DNA of 64,000 nucleotides, from contig JBAMDO010000133.1 in assembly GCA_037074765.1 (NCBI GenBank), forward strand, positions 1 through 64,000. The letters run 5' to 3'. This stretch comes from Mansonella perstans. Lineage: Eukaryota; Nematoda; Chromadorea; Rhabditida; Onchocercidae. Under the pieces are notes generated by a model, which saw only the letters and a program-made list of their open reading frames with translations, was not told the origin of the DNA and made no database searches. This document shows, one piece after another, positions 24,573 through 38,860 of the stretch. Within the stretch, counting starts at the first letter, position 1. Every line of letters begins with the position of its first letter. Position numbers and translations under genes: made by a program.

Positions 24573-25392
24573 TTTAGCAGTTGCTTGAATGTTTGCTATA
24601 TGTAGTGGCAATTATCTTTCGTGTGTTTTAGTTGTGTAATAATAACCGTAGAATTTGTTTTTGTGCAAATTTGGTCTCTAATTAATTAATTTATGAGTAG
24701 AAAGATATTTTCTGGAGTACTGTATTCTTCACTAATTGTTATTCGTTTATTAACACAATGGCAGAATTTCATTATATTATTCAATTAAAGAAAGAAAATT
24801 TCAATTTAAATACTGTTATTGTTTGCATGTTTCGATCATTTACATAAATATCAGGTTCATTGTCAAAAATTCATTTTTACTTACCTATCAACAAGGAGGT
24901 TGATGATATTTAATGATAGAGCAGCTGTAGTTTAATCTTAATATTTAAGTAGTTCGCTATATTCTTCAATCATAGAGTCATCCTAATTACTGTAAGAATA
25001 GATTAATTGGATAAGTAAAAATACATTTTATACTATTAATCATAACTATAGCAGATGGCAAAAATATAAAATAAAAGATGTCAAGTTTTTTCCCCAAGCA
25101 TTTAAATTTTAATTTTATTGTTTAAAATTTAAGGAGTTACGTTTATCATAACTATTAATCGGGATGCATGTATCCTGTTGTTTTACCCTGTAATTGTTAG
25201 TATCAACTATTAGATTACGGGAGGGTTACGGAGAGTGGTATGATTTAATTGAATGCTCTTAATATTTCAGTTTTTCAATTATTATGCAGTAAGAATAAAG
25301 TATAAAAGCAAAATTAATTGCTATTACAAAGAAAACAACTTTATAAATTGATCAATTTCACTTATATAGTGACATTTTATAAGTAGATTTTC
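24573..25392. other. intergenic region between tpi-1 and cwc-27
   Basis: AT-rich, 0.8 kb. No coding exon or repeat array was seen. It includes the tpi-1 3' UTR and presumably the next promoter. Confidence 0.6.
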
Positions 25393-25393
25393 A
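25391..25393 (+). promoter_or_regulatory. likely spliced-leader acceptor for CWC27
   Basis: agattttcag|gtaatctcaATG: a TTTTCAG acceptor ten bases before the start codon at 25404, with no upstream coding exon. Confidence 0.55.
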
Positions 25394-25403
25394 GGTAATC
25401 TCA

Positions 25404-28400
25404 ATGAGTAACATATACGTGAATGAGCCAGCAACAAGTGGTAAGGTATGTTTTGAAATTTTCGAAATTTTCTGCAACATCATTGAGATATTTTCATATC
25501 ATAAACCGTTTATCGTTAAGTAATCTCAGTGGTGAAGATAGTACTTTTATCATCAAATCAGAAACTGAAACTGTGAGACCTTCGCGTTACCATGTTTAGA
25601 TTTTCTGCATTTATCTGATAGAAATTTTTTTATCAGGTATGTATGAAAACAACAGTTGGTGACATTGATATCGAACTATGGTCAAGGGAATGTCCATTGG
25701 CGTGTCGAAATTTCCTTCAATTATGCATGGAAGGCTACTACAATAAAACTATATTTCATCGAGTAATTCGAGATTTTATAGTTCAAGGTGGTGATCCAAC
25801 AGGTACCGGTGAAGGAGGTGAAAGTATTTATGCTGCTCCATTTAAGGTATTTTTTACAAAATTAAACAAATTTGAAATTATGGTATGATTTAAGGATCTT
25901 TTATAGGAAATTCTTTATATTACGATATTTCTCAGGCATTTTAGCTTCTAGAAGTAAAATTCTGAAAATATCCGTTTTCTTTTTTGATTTTATAGTTGAA
26001 ATTGCAAAGATTTTATTACTTTATGATTGACGTTGCAAAAATATTGTATTAATGTGTGGCTATCTGCTTATATCATATAGGAAGTACTTTTCCAGAATGA
26101 GTTTCATCAACGATTGAAGTTTAATCGTCGTGGTCTTGTTGGAATGGCCAGTGGACATGATGGCATGAATGGTTCACAGTTCTTCTTCACTTTAAATGCT
26201 ACACCAGACCTTGACAAAAAACATACTCTCTTTGGCAAAGTTTGTTCCATTTTTTTCTTTATCTTTGCAAATCTGTGTATTCAAGTCTCTTTTTAAATTT
26301 TTTAAAACTTTTTTAATTTAAATTTTCTTTTTTTAAATCTTTTTAAATGAATAAAACTATGAAATGTTTCAAATTTCCATGTTTGAAATCGAACGAAATT
26401 GTGAAGGATTGATTAGAAAAAGGTGGAAACTGTGAAATAAATTGGAATATATTAATTGAAACGCGATATATTTATGAGTTAAGAGTTCATTTAAGAAATT
26501 TGCAGTTAATGTATAATATTTTTTGAAGGTCGTTGGTAATACATTGTTCAATATGTTGCGTTTGGGAGAATGTGAGATAGGCGATGATGATAAGCCGCGT
26601 ATAAAACAAAAAATATTGCAAGTGGAAATATTGAATAATCCGTTTAACGATATTGTTCCACGAGAAAAGAAGAAAGATAAGAGGAAGAAGGAGAAAATGG
26701 AGGAGAAAAAAGATGTGAAAAAGTGAATTCTTTTTCTTTTTGCAAATGAAGTTTTTATGAAAGTAGAGCCTTTTTTATTCAAATATTTTATGTGGAGAGC
26801 ACCAGAGACTATGAAAAAACGGACCCTTAGCACGTCTTGTAGTGAGAGATGACCGCGTAACCCAGATTCAGTATTGTGCTCCCGGATAACCTCGGGACGC
26901 AGTCCAAAAAAAAACAACTTGCAGAGCAGATACGCAAAAAAAAAACGTCAAAAAAAAGTGTTGGCTTCAATAACTGACATTACGGAAAGTGGTAATAAGT
27001 ATGAAAAGGAATAAAACAAATTTAATAGTTTGATAACAAAGTTTGTTCAGGACTTTATATATTTCGAATTAAATTTCACTATATAGATTTTGTATTGATT
27101 ACTTCACTGATGATAAATAAACTTGAAAGCAAAAAAGTATTATTGTTAAATCCAAGTTTTAGCGGAATTAAAAGAACATTTCAATTGCAAAAAAAATTTA
27201 ACTTCTATCTAATTTTCAGTAAATTTCTAAATGTTTAAGATAAGCACGCTGGTGTAATGTTCAAAACAAAAATGAGCTTTTATGGTTATGTAGAAATGCA
27301 TATTGAGATTTTTCAGAAATGGTCACTAATAGATTAAATAACCATAAATTGTTAATTCTTTTAAATCATTTTTTATTTTTTGTGATGAACGTTTGGAATC
27401 TAATTTGAATTTTTTCGACATCTTTGCTTTTTTCTATTTTGATCTTCATAAACTAAATTTTAAAGTTTGGTAAATTTTTCAGAAATCTTACACTTCTTTC
27501 ATTTGGTGATGAAGCTGAAGAAGATGAAATAGAATTACAGGAAGTGAATGAGGTTTGTTTATTGATGATATTTTTAAAATAAATTCATGGATTTATTTAA
27601 AACAGGATTTGAATTGATTTTTTTTTGTCTGTTAGTCGTATAACATATAAGTTTTTGGTTATTAATGCGGATCTACCACTTGGATTGGATTTCAAAATCC
27701 TATCTAAATTGGTGGATTTAATTACAATATATTAATAATATTGCTATTATAAGTTAAAGAAGTAAATTTATTAGATAATATTAGAGAACTATATTAGGCC
27801 TCAAAATCATATGCTTTTTCTTCCATTGTTATAAATAAAGTAGAAGATAATTGAACAAGAAGATATTTTTAAATAATAATTGATTTTTGCTGCTTCATTT
27901 TTAAATTTTATTCTATAGGATATATTTTCATATTAAAATATTGAATCTTGGTAATTTTTGCAGAAATTAAAATATAAAGGTAAAAGCGCACATGATATAT
28001 TAGCTGATGAAACGCTCAGTAAAGAGTTAGCCGTTCCTCTAGAAGAACTCATGGAACCGTCAAGTGTACGTAAAATCTAATGTTATTTTTCATTTTTGTT
28101 ATCATATTTTCATATCTTCACTATCTAGCAATAAGAACAAGTGTCATAGATCTTTTTTCCAATTTAGATGGCAAATATTGAAGAAGATACGGAGGAAAGA
28201 GAGGCACGAATGGAACGAATTAGGGAAAAGTTGAAGAAACGTAAGCGTAAAGCTAGCAATGACGATCGAAATGATGAAGGCGATGAAGATTTTGAAGCAT
28301 TGATCAAGCAAGGGATGAACGACCGTCAAAAAGAAGAACTGTAAGTTATAGTTTCTTTTTCACATAGTATTGAAGATATGGTAGGAGAAGTACAATCATT

Positions 28401-29543
28401 AATTTATTGTAAATCGTTAATGTCTTGCATTATAAAATCAGTTTTTCCAATTATTTCAGCGAAAAAATTACTGCAGAAGTAAGGTTAGTGCAGAAAGATT
28501 TGAAAGCAATGCTTAAACCGAAGAAGGAAGAAGAAGAAGTAGAAGGTTACTAATTTTCATCATGTTTGGTTCATTAGAATTTATTTGATATTTTCAAGTG
28601 TGGTGAACATTAAGTAATCGTTTTCTTCATTCTTTTTTTTCTTTTTTTTTTATTAAGGCTATTGCTTAAATTTCGAATAATATTAGTTAGTGAATTAATC
28701 CGTCTTTTTTTGGAAAAAATTCTTGATCTAAGATGATGATAAAAGGAATGAGGAAAGAAAGGGAGAATGGAGCGGAAATTTTGGTTTAAATAAGATTTTA
28801 TTCGCTAAAGTAGCTTTTTTTCAGAAGAAAAACTGTTAACGGAAGCAGCAAAGAATCATCTCGAGATGAAACGAAAATTTAGGGAAAGTGCAAAAGTTAA
28901 GTTGAAATCTAAGGATCCTCGACGGCAAGATGAGGTGAATTCTTCTAGAACTTTTTGGCATCTCTGAAAATTTGGGGATTATTTAAACAAGAGGATTGGG
29001 ATTTTGTTCATGAGAACACTTTTTTCAGACTATGTCGATGCTTGAAAAAATTTTGGCAGAGCATGAAGGCATGAAGTCTGTCCTTCCTACAAGAAAGCCA
29101 AATCCAGAGAAAGAAGAAAAAGAAAAGGAAGAGCATGAAGTGTCAGCTGGGAAGCTTAATTACGACAACGAAGAAGACTTAGATACTGCAGAAATGCAAG
29201 TTCTTAAATCTTGAAAGAATCATAACCGAGCGGGAAAATTACAAACAGAATCGAGAAATCTCTTCAATTCAGTGATTGTATTTAAGGTTCACAGGAAGGA
29301 AAAGTGACATTTAATTAATAAAATCGACTAATTAATTTTAGATTCTTTTTCTATTTAGCAGTTTCGATCATTCCTTATGACGATAAATTTCGTTTCAGCT
29401 TAGTGCATAAGTTTGTAGCACCTGAAGAAGATGGCAAAGTAAGCAAAGCGAAAGATGCAAATCTGCGAGAAGAAAGCGAAGATTGGTACGATATTACAGA
29501 TCCACGGAATAAAATAAATCAACGGAGAAGAGGAGTGGTATAA
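25404..29543 (+). CDS. cwc-27: spliceosome-associated cyclophilin CWC27
   Basis: Nuclear protein of the activated spliceosome with an N-terminal peptidyl-prolyl isomerase-like domain. Eleven exons: 25404-25445, 25637-25846, 26096-26239, 26529-26722, 27483-27552, 27964-28065, 28168-28340, 28460-28545, 28825-28934, 29029-29195 and 29399-29543, giving 480 aa (human 472). The start MSNIYVNEPATSGK is the CWC27 signature, followed by TTVGDIDIELWSRECPLACR, IFHRVIRDFIVQGGDPTGTG, GGESIYAAPFK and GSQFFFT. The cyclophilin Trp121 position is Asp here (TPDLDKKHTLFGK), consistent with the poor isomerase activity of this family. Then come NPFNDIVPRE, LTLLSFGDEAEED, charged helices, and DITDPRNKINQRRR at the end. 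Exon 3 was started at 26096 rather than 26081 because this matches family length. The last intron needs a GC donor (AT|GCAAGT) to keep the frame. Confidence 0.94.
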
Positions 29544-30986
29544 TTATTTGATGTAAAGTGTTTTGTTGACGGTATAGTTGTTTTGATAAGTAAGAAACAA
29601 CGATGAAAATATTGCATGATAAATCTTAAATATTGAAATTATATATTGAAATATTGAAATTTTAAATATGTAAAAATATTGTGATAAACGGAAAACATTT
29701 TTAAAGCAGAAAGTAATATTCAGTCAGGATTGATGCTCTTATTTCGAGGATTTCTCTCAGTATTTAATTGAATAATTATTGGCTGACCGGTAATTATAAT
29801 TGAAATTCTGGTTTAACGGGAGTGCTGAGTTCATGAAGCGAACATTTACTCGTATACATATAAATTTATTTTATATACCATTATTATAAAATTATTAGGA
29901 ATCAAAAAAAAAAAAATCGCAAATACTTTGATCAGTATAAAATACCGAATTCTTGGACTGAAAACACACTCGAAAACGTTAGACTGAAAAAAAATGAATT
30001 GATACATTGGGAAAATGTGCACAAAATGGATAAAAATGAAAATTTTTGTCATAAATATGGTTTACAAAAATTGACACAAAAAAAGTTTTCGGATTGAAAT
30101 ATCGAAACATCGAGAAACAATTTATGCAGAAAATTAAACTAAAAAAATTCAATTCCAGAAATAGCTTATTTAATAATTGCTAATCTAATTTAATTATAAA
30201 ATTTATAATAATGAAATTGGTTCAAAAAAAAATAACACAAATTATAAATGCTAAGTTTAATTTATCAAATGGGAGGAGAGAGGGACAATCTTTTTTTTTG
30301 TTACAATAAAAAATTAGACAACTTATAGTTCTCTTCTAAAATAAAAAAAGGAGGAACTATAAATTATATTCTTTTGCTGACAGTGATTGATCTGAATGAT
30401 AATAATAGTAATTATGATGACCGTAATTATAACAGTCACAAAATGCGACAGAAAATAGATGACTAGAATAAAATCGAAAAAAAAAATTGAGACATATATT
30501 CTGATTTGAATTAGTAAATAATATTGGATAGGGAATACTAAATTAACAAATATAAACTAATGCTGGTGTTAGTTAATTAATTAGTTTTTAGCTTTCACAC
30601 ATAAAAGATTACATCTAGGAAAAAATCACAGGAACAACTTTTGATAATATAATTTCAAAAAAAAAAAGGGAAGTATCACATTCGTACATTAATAAGATAT
30701 TTACAGCAATGTGTTAATAATTGCTTGCCAGCACTTGGTACTGTCGATGAAGTTTTCCTTAAATAAATAATTAATTAGCAGCTAATTAAAATTAAATGAT
30801 TATTGAGATGAATTTCTTGCTTTTTTCTTGAAGAGATTAATCACATAACTTCCACCAATGCAAAATGCAAAATAATTTGTCATCAATTTTCAGTTAATAG
30901 GGAAGTAATAGCTCATTTATAGGTAAGTAATAAGCAGTTAATGACAATTCCCTCAGGTAAATCAATTAACATAACTGAAGTAATAT
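29544..30986. other. convergent intergenic region between cwc-27 and the hillarin-like gene
   Basis: The two genes end toward each other with 1.4 kb of very AT-rich DNA between them. There are many A/T homopolymers (for example 29904-29916 and 30656-30668). No exon, RNA gene or array was recognised. Confidence 0.6.
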
Positions 30987-33900
30987 TTACAAAGAAGTGA
31001 GAAATGAGAATAAATCATAAGAACAAGATCTTCCGTGTATCGTATAGTCTTCGGAAAATTTTTGATGTGGGATTGCTACACTGATAAAAGCAAGGGATAG
31101 AATGCAAGATAAGGTAAAGTAAGGTAAATGCGCCATACTTTTTAAAGAGAAGCGCAAATCAAACAACATACTTGAAATTGATGTGAACAAAGTTTTATTA
31201 TTTATTTCAGACAAAAATATAGTTTTCTTTTTTTTACCTTGTATAAATATCAAGACCGTATTGTCCATCATCATAAAAATCAATCTGAATCCTAACAGTG
31301 TCACCACGGATTATTGCTTGACAAAGACCCTGCAAGTTACGATCGTCCACTCGATTCTTATGCAATGATGCCACAAATTCTGCCAACGGATTCATCATTC
31401 TTAATAATATTATTATTGTTATTATTATGATTACTACACAACAATAATATTAATAATAATAACCATTAATAGTAATAGTAATAATAATAGTAATAGTGCC
31501 AATCGAGGCTTAGCTTCCCGAATGAAGAAGGTTTGAAGTAGATTCTGTCCGCATTCATTGCACTGACGATTAAGAAGGCCGATGTGGGATGGACAAGATG
31601 AACAATTTCGTTTGCATAGGGTAACAGCGGAAAATATCTAAGTGATATCAGTAATGCTCGAGTTTTCTTTCATGCGTTGTCATTTGTCCTCAAGTTACGG
31701 GTAATCTCAAAACAGGCAGCAGCATTATGAAGGCTTTGTTTCTTAATTGGAAACCAGAATCAGTGAATCTTTATAGCTTTTCTAAAGAGATCTCTTGTCC
31801 GGAGCAAGTGGTGTATGTCCACCATATAGGACAATCTTAATGAGGCAGTGATCTTTTATTTTGGGATGTATTCTGGCTCAGCGCAATTACATCCTGAGTA
31901 GCACTGTCTTCAATGCTGGTGATAGCTGCATGTTAAAGACAGTCTCATTTGTTACATGATCAATACAGTGGATATTCAGAACTGTTGAGCGGAGGTATCG
32001 CTGATGGAAATGTTCGAGGAGAAATGGGATAATGGCAGCAGATGACCCACGATTGAGATCTTACAAAAAAATAGGCAGTATGATATAGCTCTATTATACT
32101 TCTCATCAGATGTTTCAATGCACCAGACTGTTTTATAGAGTTTTTCCGAAAGCTTTTCCGAAATATGTTTGCAAACACTTTGTTGTCTATCTCGCCGGCA
32201 ATCATGAAAGTTCCGAAAACTTCCAAAAAGTTGAGCTGCTGAATGACTAAAGCTCTAATTGATTCACTTATGGATATGCGTAGAAGATAATATATATTGA
32301 GATACTATTTAGAAATTTCTTAAAATTCTCCATTCAGAATTATCAAGTTTAGAGCTTCCTTGTTTTTTTTTCCTTCATTGTTGTATCAAATAAAATTTCT
32401 TTTGTTAAATGAAACTTTTGCTGTCGTTTCAAATTTTTTTATAAAATTTCCCAAAATAAAAAAATTTTAACCTAAAACTAATTTCAAGTATTCGACCACA
32501 GTTAATAATTGCATCTTTATGTGTTAGCGGTATCAAGCCAAACAAACGATATGCTTTTGCTGGACCCCATTCACCGCTTGCGCATTCCGGCAGTGGTACC
32601 ATAATTACATTTAATTTTTCACAATGAATCTATAAAATGAAAAAAGTTTCGATACATTGAATTATTGTTGAGACCTTTCTTATTTAATTGACTTATTATT
32701 TAATTAGCTTAATCTAATTAGCTCAATTTATTTGATTTTTTGAAAAAAGAAATGAAGGCGAAGGAAACTGGCATCACCATCAAATCTTATGAATAATTGT
32801 ATTGCCAGAACAGATTGATTAAATCAATTATTTGAAATTATTTTTAGATGAATATGAAATCATGAAATCTCAACTATCATTATTCGATTCATAAGTATTC
32901 AAGTCAGTTTATGCAAAGTTAGAATTTTAGTAGTAATTATTAATTAATAAGTTGAGCATTTAAAAAAAAAAATTATGTATTGCAAAATATTAAGTATAAA
33001 TAAAAAAATTAAATAGTTGTTTGTTTATTAATCAAAGCGCAAATTAAAGCAAAATAATGTAAAAATAAGTGTGTAAATCATAGTTCAAATTATTAAGAAC
33101 AGATTGACTAAGATAGCAAATGTAATTGAAAAATTTTTCACTAATTAGTAGAAATGACGATGAGTATACCTTAAATTTGCAAATACTTTTGAATTTAATA
33201 GGTTGACCGGTTAAGTAATGTCCAGGTGATACATTATTTGCAAAAATATCCAACAGTAATGTTCTCGTTGTTGGACAATGAACGCGAAATATAGCGGAAT
33301 CACCAATAACGGATTGCATTACAAAGCGTTTCAGATTGTAACCATTGATGTCAACGTCGTCACCATCATAAAATCTACAACGAAAATTCAATATCGTAAA
33401 TGCGATTGATAAGTTTTTCTTTTTTTGAAAAAATCATTGCGATTTATTTTCTATGAAATTTTCGAGACTTGCTCAATTCGTGCTAAGATGTGGTAAGATT
33501 TTCCGGATAGAAACTATGAACCTGATTAACTCGATTCATTAAATTGAGATTTGCAGGATAGAAATTTTACATCTGATTTACTCAATCCATTAAATCAAGA
33601 TTTTCAGGACAGAAATCATGAATCTTATTTAATCAATTCATTAAATCAAGATTTTCCTATTTGCAAGAATTGTTTCGATCAAAGATTTAAGATAGTTTAA
33701 TTATTAAAAAAAGGAAGAAAAACTGATAAGAGTAGCAAAGACAAATTCAAAACTTTTTGGCTAAAGTCAACTTTTTTTTTTAATATACCGTATTTTTATT
33801 CAGAATTTTCTTTGCAAAATAATTTGATTTCTATCGATCTATCAATCTAGTCCAGTTTATCTTTCTATTTGTAAGTCTTTTAATCGATCAATCTATCTAT

Positions 33901-36900
33901 TTATCTACTCATTTATCCGGCTACCATCTGCTCAACCAATTTATTTGTCCATCCATCATAAATATCAATTATTAACTAAATTTTAATTTTATCAAAAAAA
34001 TTTTTCAACCCGTTTAAAAAGATGATTGCCTGAGATTAAAGCGAAAATATATTTGGATTCTTACTGTAAATGATTTCATTTGTTGTTTATCTATCCATAT
34101 ATTCATCTATTCCTATATGCCAATCAAAAATTTTGATTTTTAATTGGATTTTAATTCCATATAAAATTTTTTCAATTTATTTAAAAAAAGATTACCTAAG
34201 ATTGTAGTGAAATATTAACGAATTTGAGGTTTCATTTGACATTGTAACCGAAATTGTTGCTGCACCACTTCGATCAGCCTAGAAAGATTTGTTTCATCTT
34301 TCCTCCCTTCGAATTCATAATCAATTTTCAATCATTTTTACCTCGCAATTAATTGCAATTAATTTTCCTCAATTAACTAGTGCAATTGTCAAAATTTAGT
34401 ACTTTTTTTGTCTTTCAATATTTTACACTTCCAGGTTTTTTTTTAAAAAATACGAAATTTTCTCGAATTATTTGTTTTATAAAGTTTTCACCTTTAAAAC
34501 AGCTTGTAAATTGGGATCAGTAAAGCTTAGACCGTAACGGAAGAAAAGTGATCGTACGAATGGCAATGCTTCAAAATGTCGTAGTGTTATTGGATTCTTT
34601 AATAGTTGCCATTCCGGTTCGAGTGGAAAAAATTCATAAATAAATTCCTGAAATAATTCATTTATAATGTTTCTATTATGTACTGATTGACTGATTACAA
34701 TGAAGATATCCATATTAAATTATAGCATATAAAATGATGTATTATTGATTTATAATACGATCACGTGAATTTGTGGCGTCACGTATATACGCGATTGATA
34801 GCCCTTTCCGACAAAATTAAATTATATTGTTTGTTCAATAATTTAAAGCTTACATTTGATGTTGGAATTAGGAAGTAGACGAAAGAAAGCAACAGAAAGA
34901 GTTTTCAAGTATCACATTTAATATTAACAAAAATTACAATTGAATAAAAAGTATTTCATCAGATCAGTGTTGAAAAGTATTTTGAAATAACCTCTCTGTG
35001 AGACGGAAAAATCAGCAGAGATTAGTTTAAAAGTAATAATACATTTTGAAAACTTAAACTTCTGTGAAGCTCAAAGTACAGGGTAAGAAATTTGATAGTT
35101 CAAACATTGTCAAATTTATAAAAACATAAAGTGTGCAGTGAAATTCTATGAAAGTTAATTCTACGAAAAAAATTCTATGAAAAATAAATTTTGAAGCATT
35201 CTGCTATAAAAGTTTAGAGTACACGGTAAAATCTCATAAAATTTTAGGAATATAAATTTGAGAATGGATTAAGAGATTTTTTTAAGAAGAAATTGATGCA
35301 AACTTAAATGACAATGGGCAAGAATATTTTTCAAAGTAATAAAAAAAATGCAAAGATCGTAAAAGCAAAAAAAGGCAAAATTCAACAGTCCTGTTTTAAA
35401 AAAACAAACAAACTTTTCTCATCATTTTATTAATAAATGAAAGGAAATTTTTGTGGAAAAAGGAACCGGTAAAGGAAATAGCATTTTTTAAGTAATCTAA
35501 AATAGATGGCAGTCACATAACATAATTTAAAATCGACAAAGGTCATATAATTTTGCAATTAAGTTAAATAAAAAAAGAAAATAATGTTGTAATCCCTTTG
35601 AAAAAAAAAATTGCGATGGTCATTTCATGTAAAAAAGGATTGGTCATGCTCATTTCATAAAAGAAGGGATTGAAAATGGTCACTTCATTTCAAATATATC
35701 AGCATTCAAATATTTCTGATATTATATTAAAAAAACAAATAATTTCTTCATAAGGAAAAAAACAAATTATTGTTAGTTTCAATAAATTCCAAAAAATTTT
35801 TCATTTCTGGCAAATTGCAAATAAATTAAAGGGTGTATCAATGTCATAATTTTATGACCAGTGAGAATATTTCAATGTTTTTTCCCCCAAATTGAAATTT
35901 AATTCACTTTTGCGATTTTTTTAGTATCAAACTTTTATTATTCGGAAAAATTTTTTTCTTAATTTCAATACAAATAAAATATGTTTGAAAAAAAAATAAA
36001 TGTTTGAAATTTGATTTCAAAAAAAACGATTTAAAATAATTTCCGAAAAAAAGTGTGATTTATGAAAAAAGGAAGAATTTTTTTTTTTAAATTTCATAAA
36101 ATCTTAATAAGCACTGAATAGAATGGAGACATACCTGAGGATCAGTCATGAAATAATGATCATCATATTCGTAACGTAAACTGTCACTCTTACTACTTCG
36201 TGTACTTCCTTCTTTTGCATTCCTTCAAATGTTAACAGTTAATAATTACAATCTTATTTTTAAAATAAAATTAACTTTAATTGAATGATGAAAACAGTTA
36301 ATTTAAATCTAATTACCCGAAAAATACCCGAAAAAAAATGAAAAAGAAAAATTTACACTAAATGTCTAGCACCCCAATTGCATTGTACAAAATGCCATGA
36401 TCCACATAGATAGACAGCATTCCAAGTATTCCGGAATCTATTGTCCTCAAATCGATAACCAGGTTGATAACCAGCTGATTTACTATAACCTTTGATAACG
36501 ACACAATGTAATCCAGCATAGCTGCAACTTTCATACTTTCTTACCAAACATTTTTAATTGTTGTTAAATTTATGAAATAAAAATTTTAAATATAAATTTG
36601 GGACAAAATGTTTGAAAGGAATTTTGGTAAAATTCATTTAATATATTAGTCAAATATTTTTTGACTCAACAAAATTTGACAAATTAAAATATTCATCAAA
36701 ATTTAATTAATTAAGAGAGAAAAAATTTCTACGATTCTATCATAATAATGAAAGGACCAATTGTAGCTGTACTTGTAATTAATTAGTTCACTTCGTAATA
36801 TGCTTACCTGCATAAACGTTTGAATAAAACGTGATAACTTTCTGTGCCATATTTAATACCACGTAATAAACCCATTGGTGTATTACTATCCAAATGGCTA

Positions 36901-38769
36901 TCAAATTGCATTACATTGAGATTTTTAATTGTAATCCATCGATAAATTGCTCTAAAAATCATCGATAAATTTACTTTCAAAAAAAAAAAGCAAAGTTCAA
37001 AAGTTAATTCATTTTTCTTTTTTTTAATGATAGCGGTAATGATGATTAAAGTTAAATTTCCATTTAAAATTAAGGAATTTTTTTTAAATTGAAATTGACC
37101 TAATAAAGCATTACATTTTCAACTTTATTTCCATCATCTAAATACCTATTAAAGATACAATTGAAATTTGACAAATTTGACATTTTCCATTCAAAATTAC
37201 GTACTATTCAAATGACATACTTACTCACTGCCACCTATTTTTTGATAAATTTTGACTGGAAAAATTTTCAGAGTAAAATTTGACAAAAAAAATTTTGAAA
37301 AATCATAAAAAAAAGCAGAAATTTTGACAACAATTTAAAAAATGATAGAAAAAAAATTTTTGTTTTTTATTTTTTTTCCAATGGCATTTTTACTTACACT
37401 TTTATTTGATAATTAAATTTAAACATTTTCTAAAATATATTTCAGATTAATTATATTTGAATGATTAATAGTGAACCATTAAATTCTCACTAAAATGTTT
37501 ATTAATCATGATATTCGTAAGTTATGAATATTTCATTTCAACTCATTTATTACAATTTAATTTTGACATTTCATTTTAATGAATTTTTTAAGTTAATGGA
37601 AATTTCTTTTGCAGTGAAAAGTGATAAACAATATTTGAAGTAATAGTTATAACTTATTTATTAATAAATATTAATTAATCTGAGTGTTAATTATTATTTA
37701 TTGCAACGAAATTATTAAAAAGATATCTTTAAGTGGTCATGTAATCATATTTAATAAATATATCTTCAAGTAATCATATTCCAATATTTACTCTTAAATA
37801 ATTTAGAATAAAGATGAAATGAAAATTTCATAGAATTATTGTTTTTCTTTATCTGAAAATTTTTTATTAAGTTTTTTTTTCTTACCGAAAAAGTTTTGCT
37901 TTTTTTAAAAAAACTTAAGACTGAAATTTCATTTACCTTGCTTTTTCGATATCATTTCGTGCATTGGCTGTTAATGCTCGAATTAATTCAGTAAATGTGG
38001 TAATTTCGGACTGTGCTATGGTGAGTGCTATCTCATCGATTGCTTCAAATACCATTGTATTGGTATAGATATCCCGTTTGCTACAAATTGGTGGTTGCGG
38101 TGGTGGTGGTGTTGTTGGATACGATGGTGATCCCGTGCATGAGGAATCATCACATTCCTGGGGAAAAGAACAAAAGAAAATTTGAATTTGAAAATGACTG
38201 GTGAAATTTGAATACAGTTTTACAATACATAAATATTTTAGATAAATTATTTAATTTATTGAATTAATGAATATTTTACAAATTGTTTAATTTGAAAATT
38301 TTTTGATTTATTTTCAAAATTTTTCAATCTTATTAAATGAAGTTTTCCGTTTTTCCTTTTTTTTTTTAATTGTTAGATTGCATTGGAAAAAACAGAAAGA
38401 AAGAGTTGACAATTGATAGTTGACAATCAGAAATGTAAATCTTGCTGGTAAAATTAATAAAAATTAAAATTTGAAAGAAAAACAAATAGCCCTATGTTTT
38501 TTCTCAAATTAAACTTGCCAAAAAAATGAAATGATATATACGGATTATTTGATAGATGCGACGATTCTTAAAAATTAGTGCAGTAATTCGAAATTGACAA
38601 TTTTCAATTAATCGTGTCAAACTATCAATAAATTAATAACTGGAATATTTTAATCAATTGTTCCATCTAAATTTTAAAAATTTAATGTTTTGCGAAGACA
38701 ATGATGAAATGCTCCTACTATTAACTACTATCACTGCAACTACAGCAACTACAGCAACTACAGCTACTG

Positions 38770-38804
<35 letters not shown>

Positions 38805-38822
38805 GATACTCTACTACTACTG

Positions 38823-38860
<38 letters not shown>

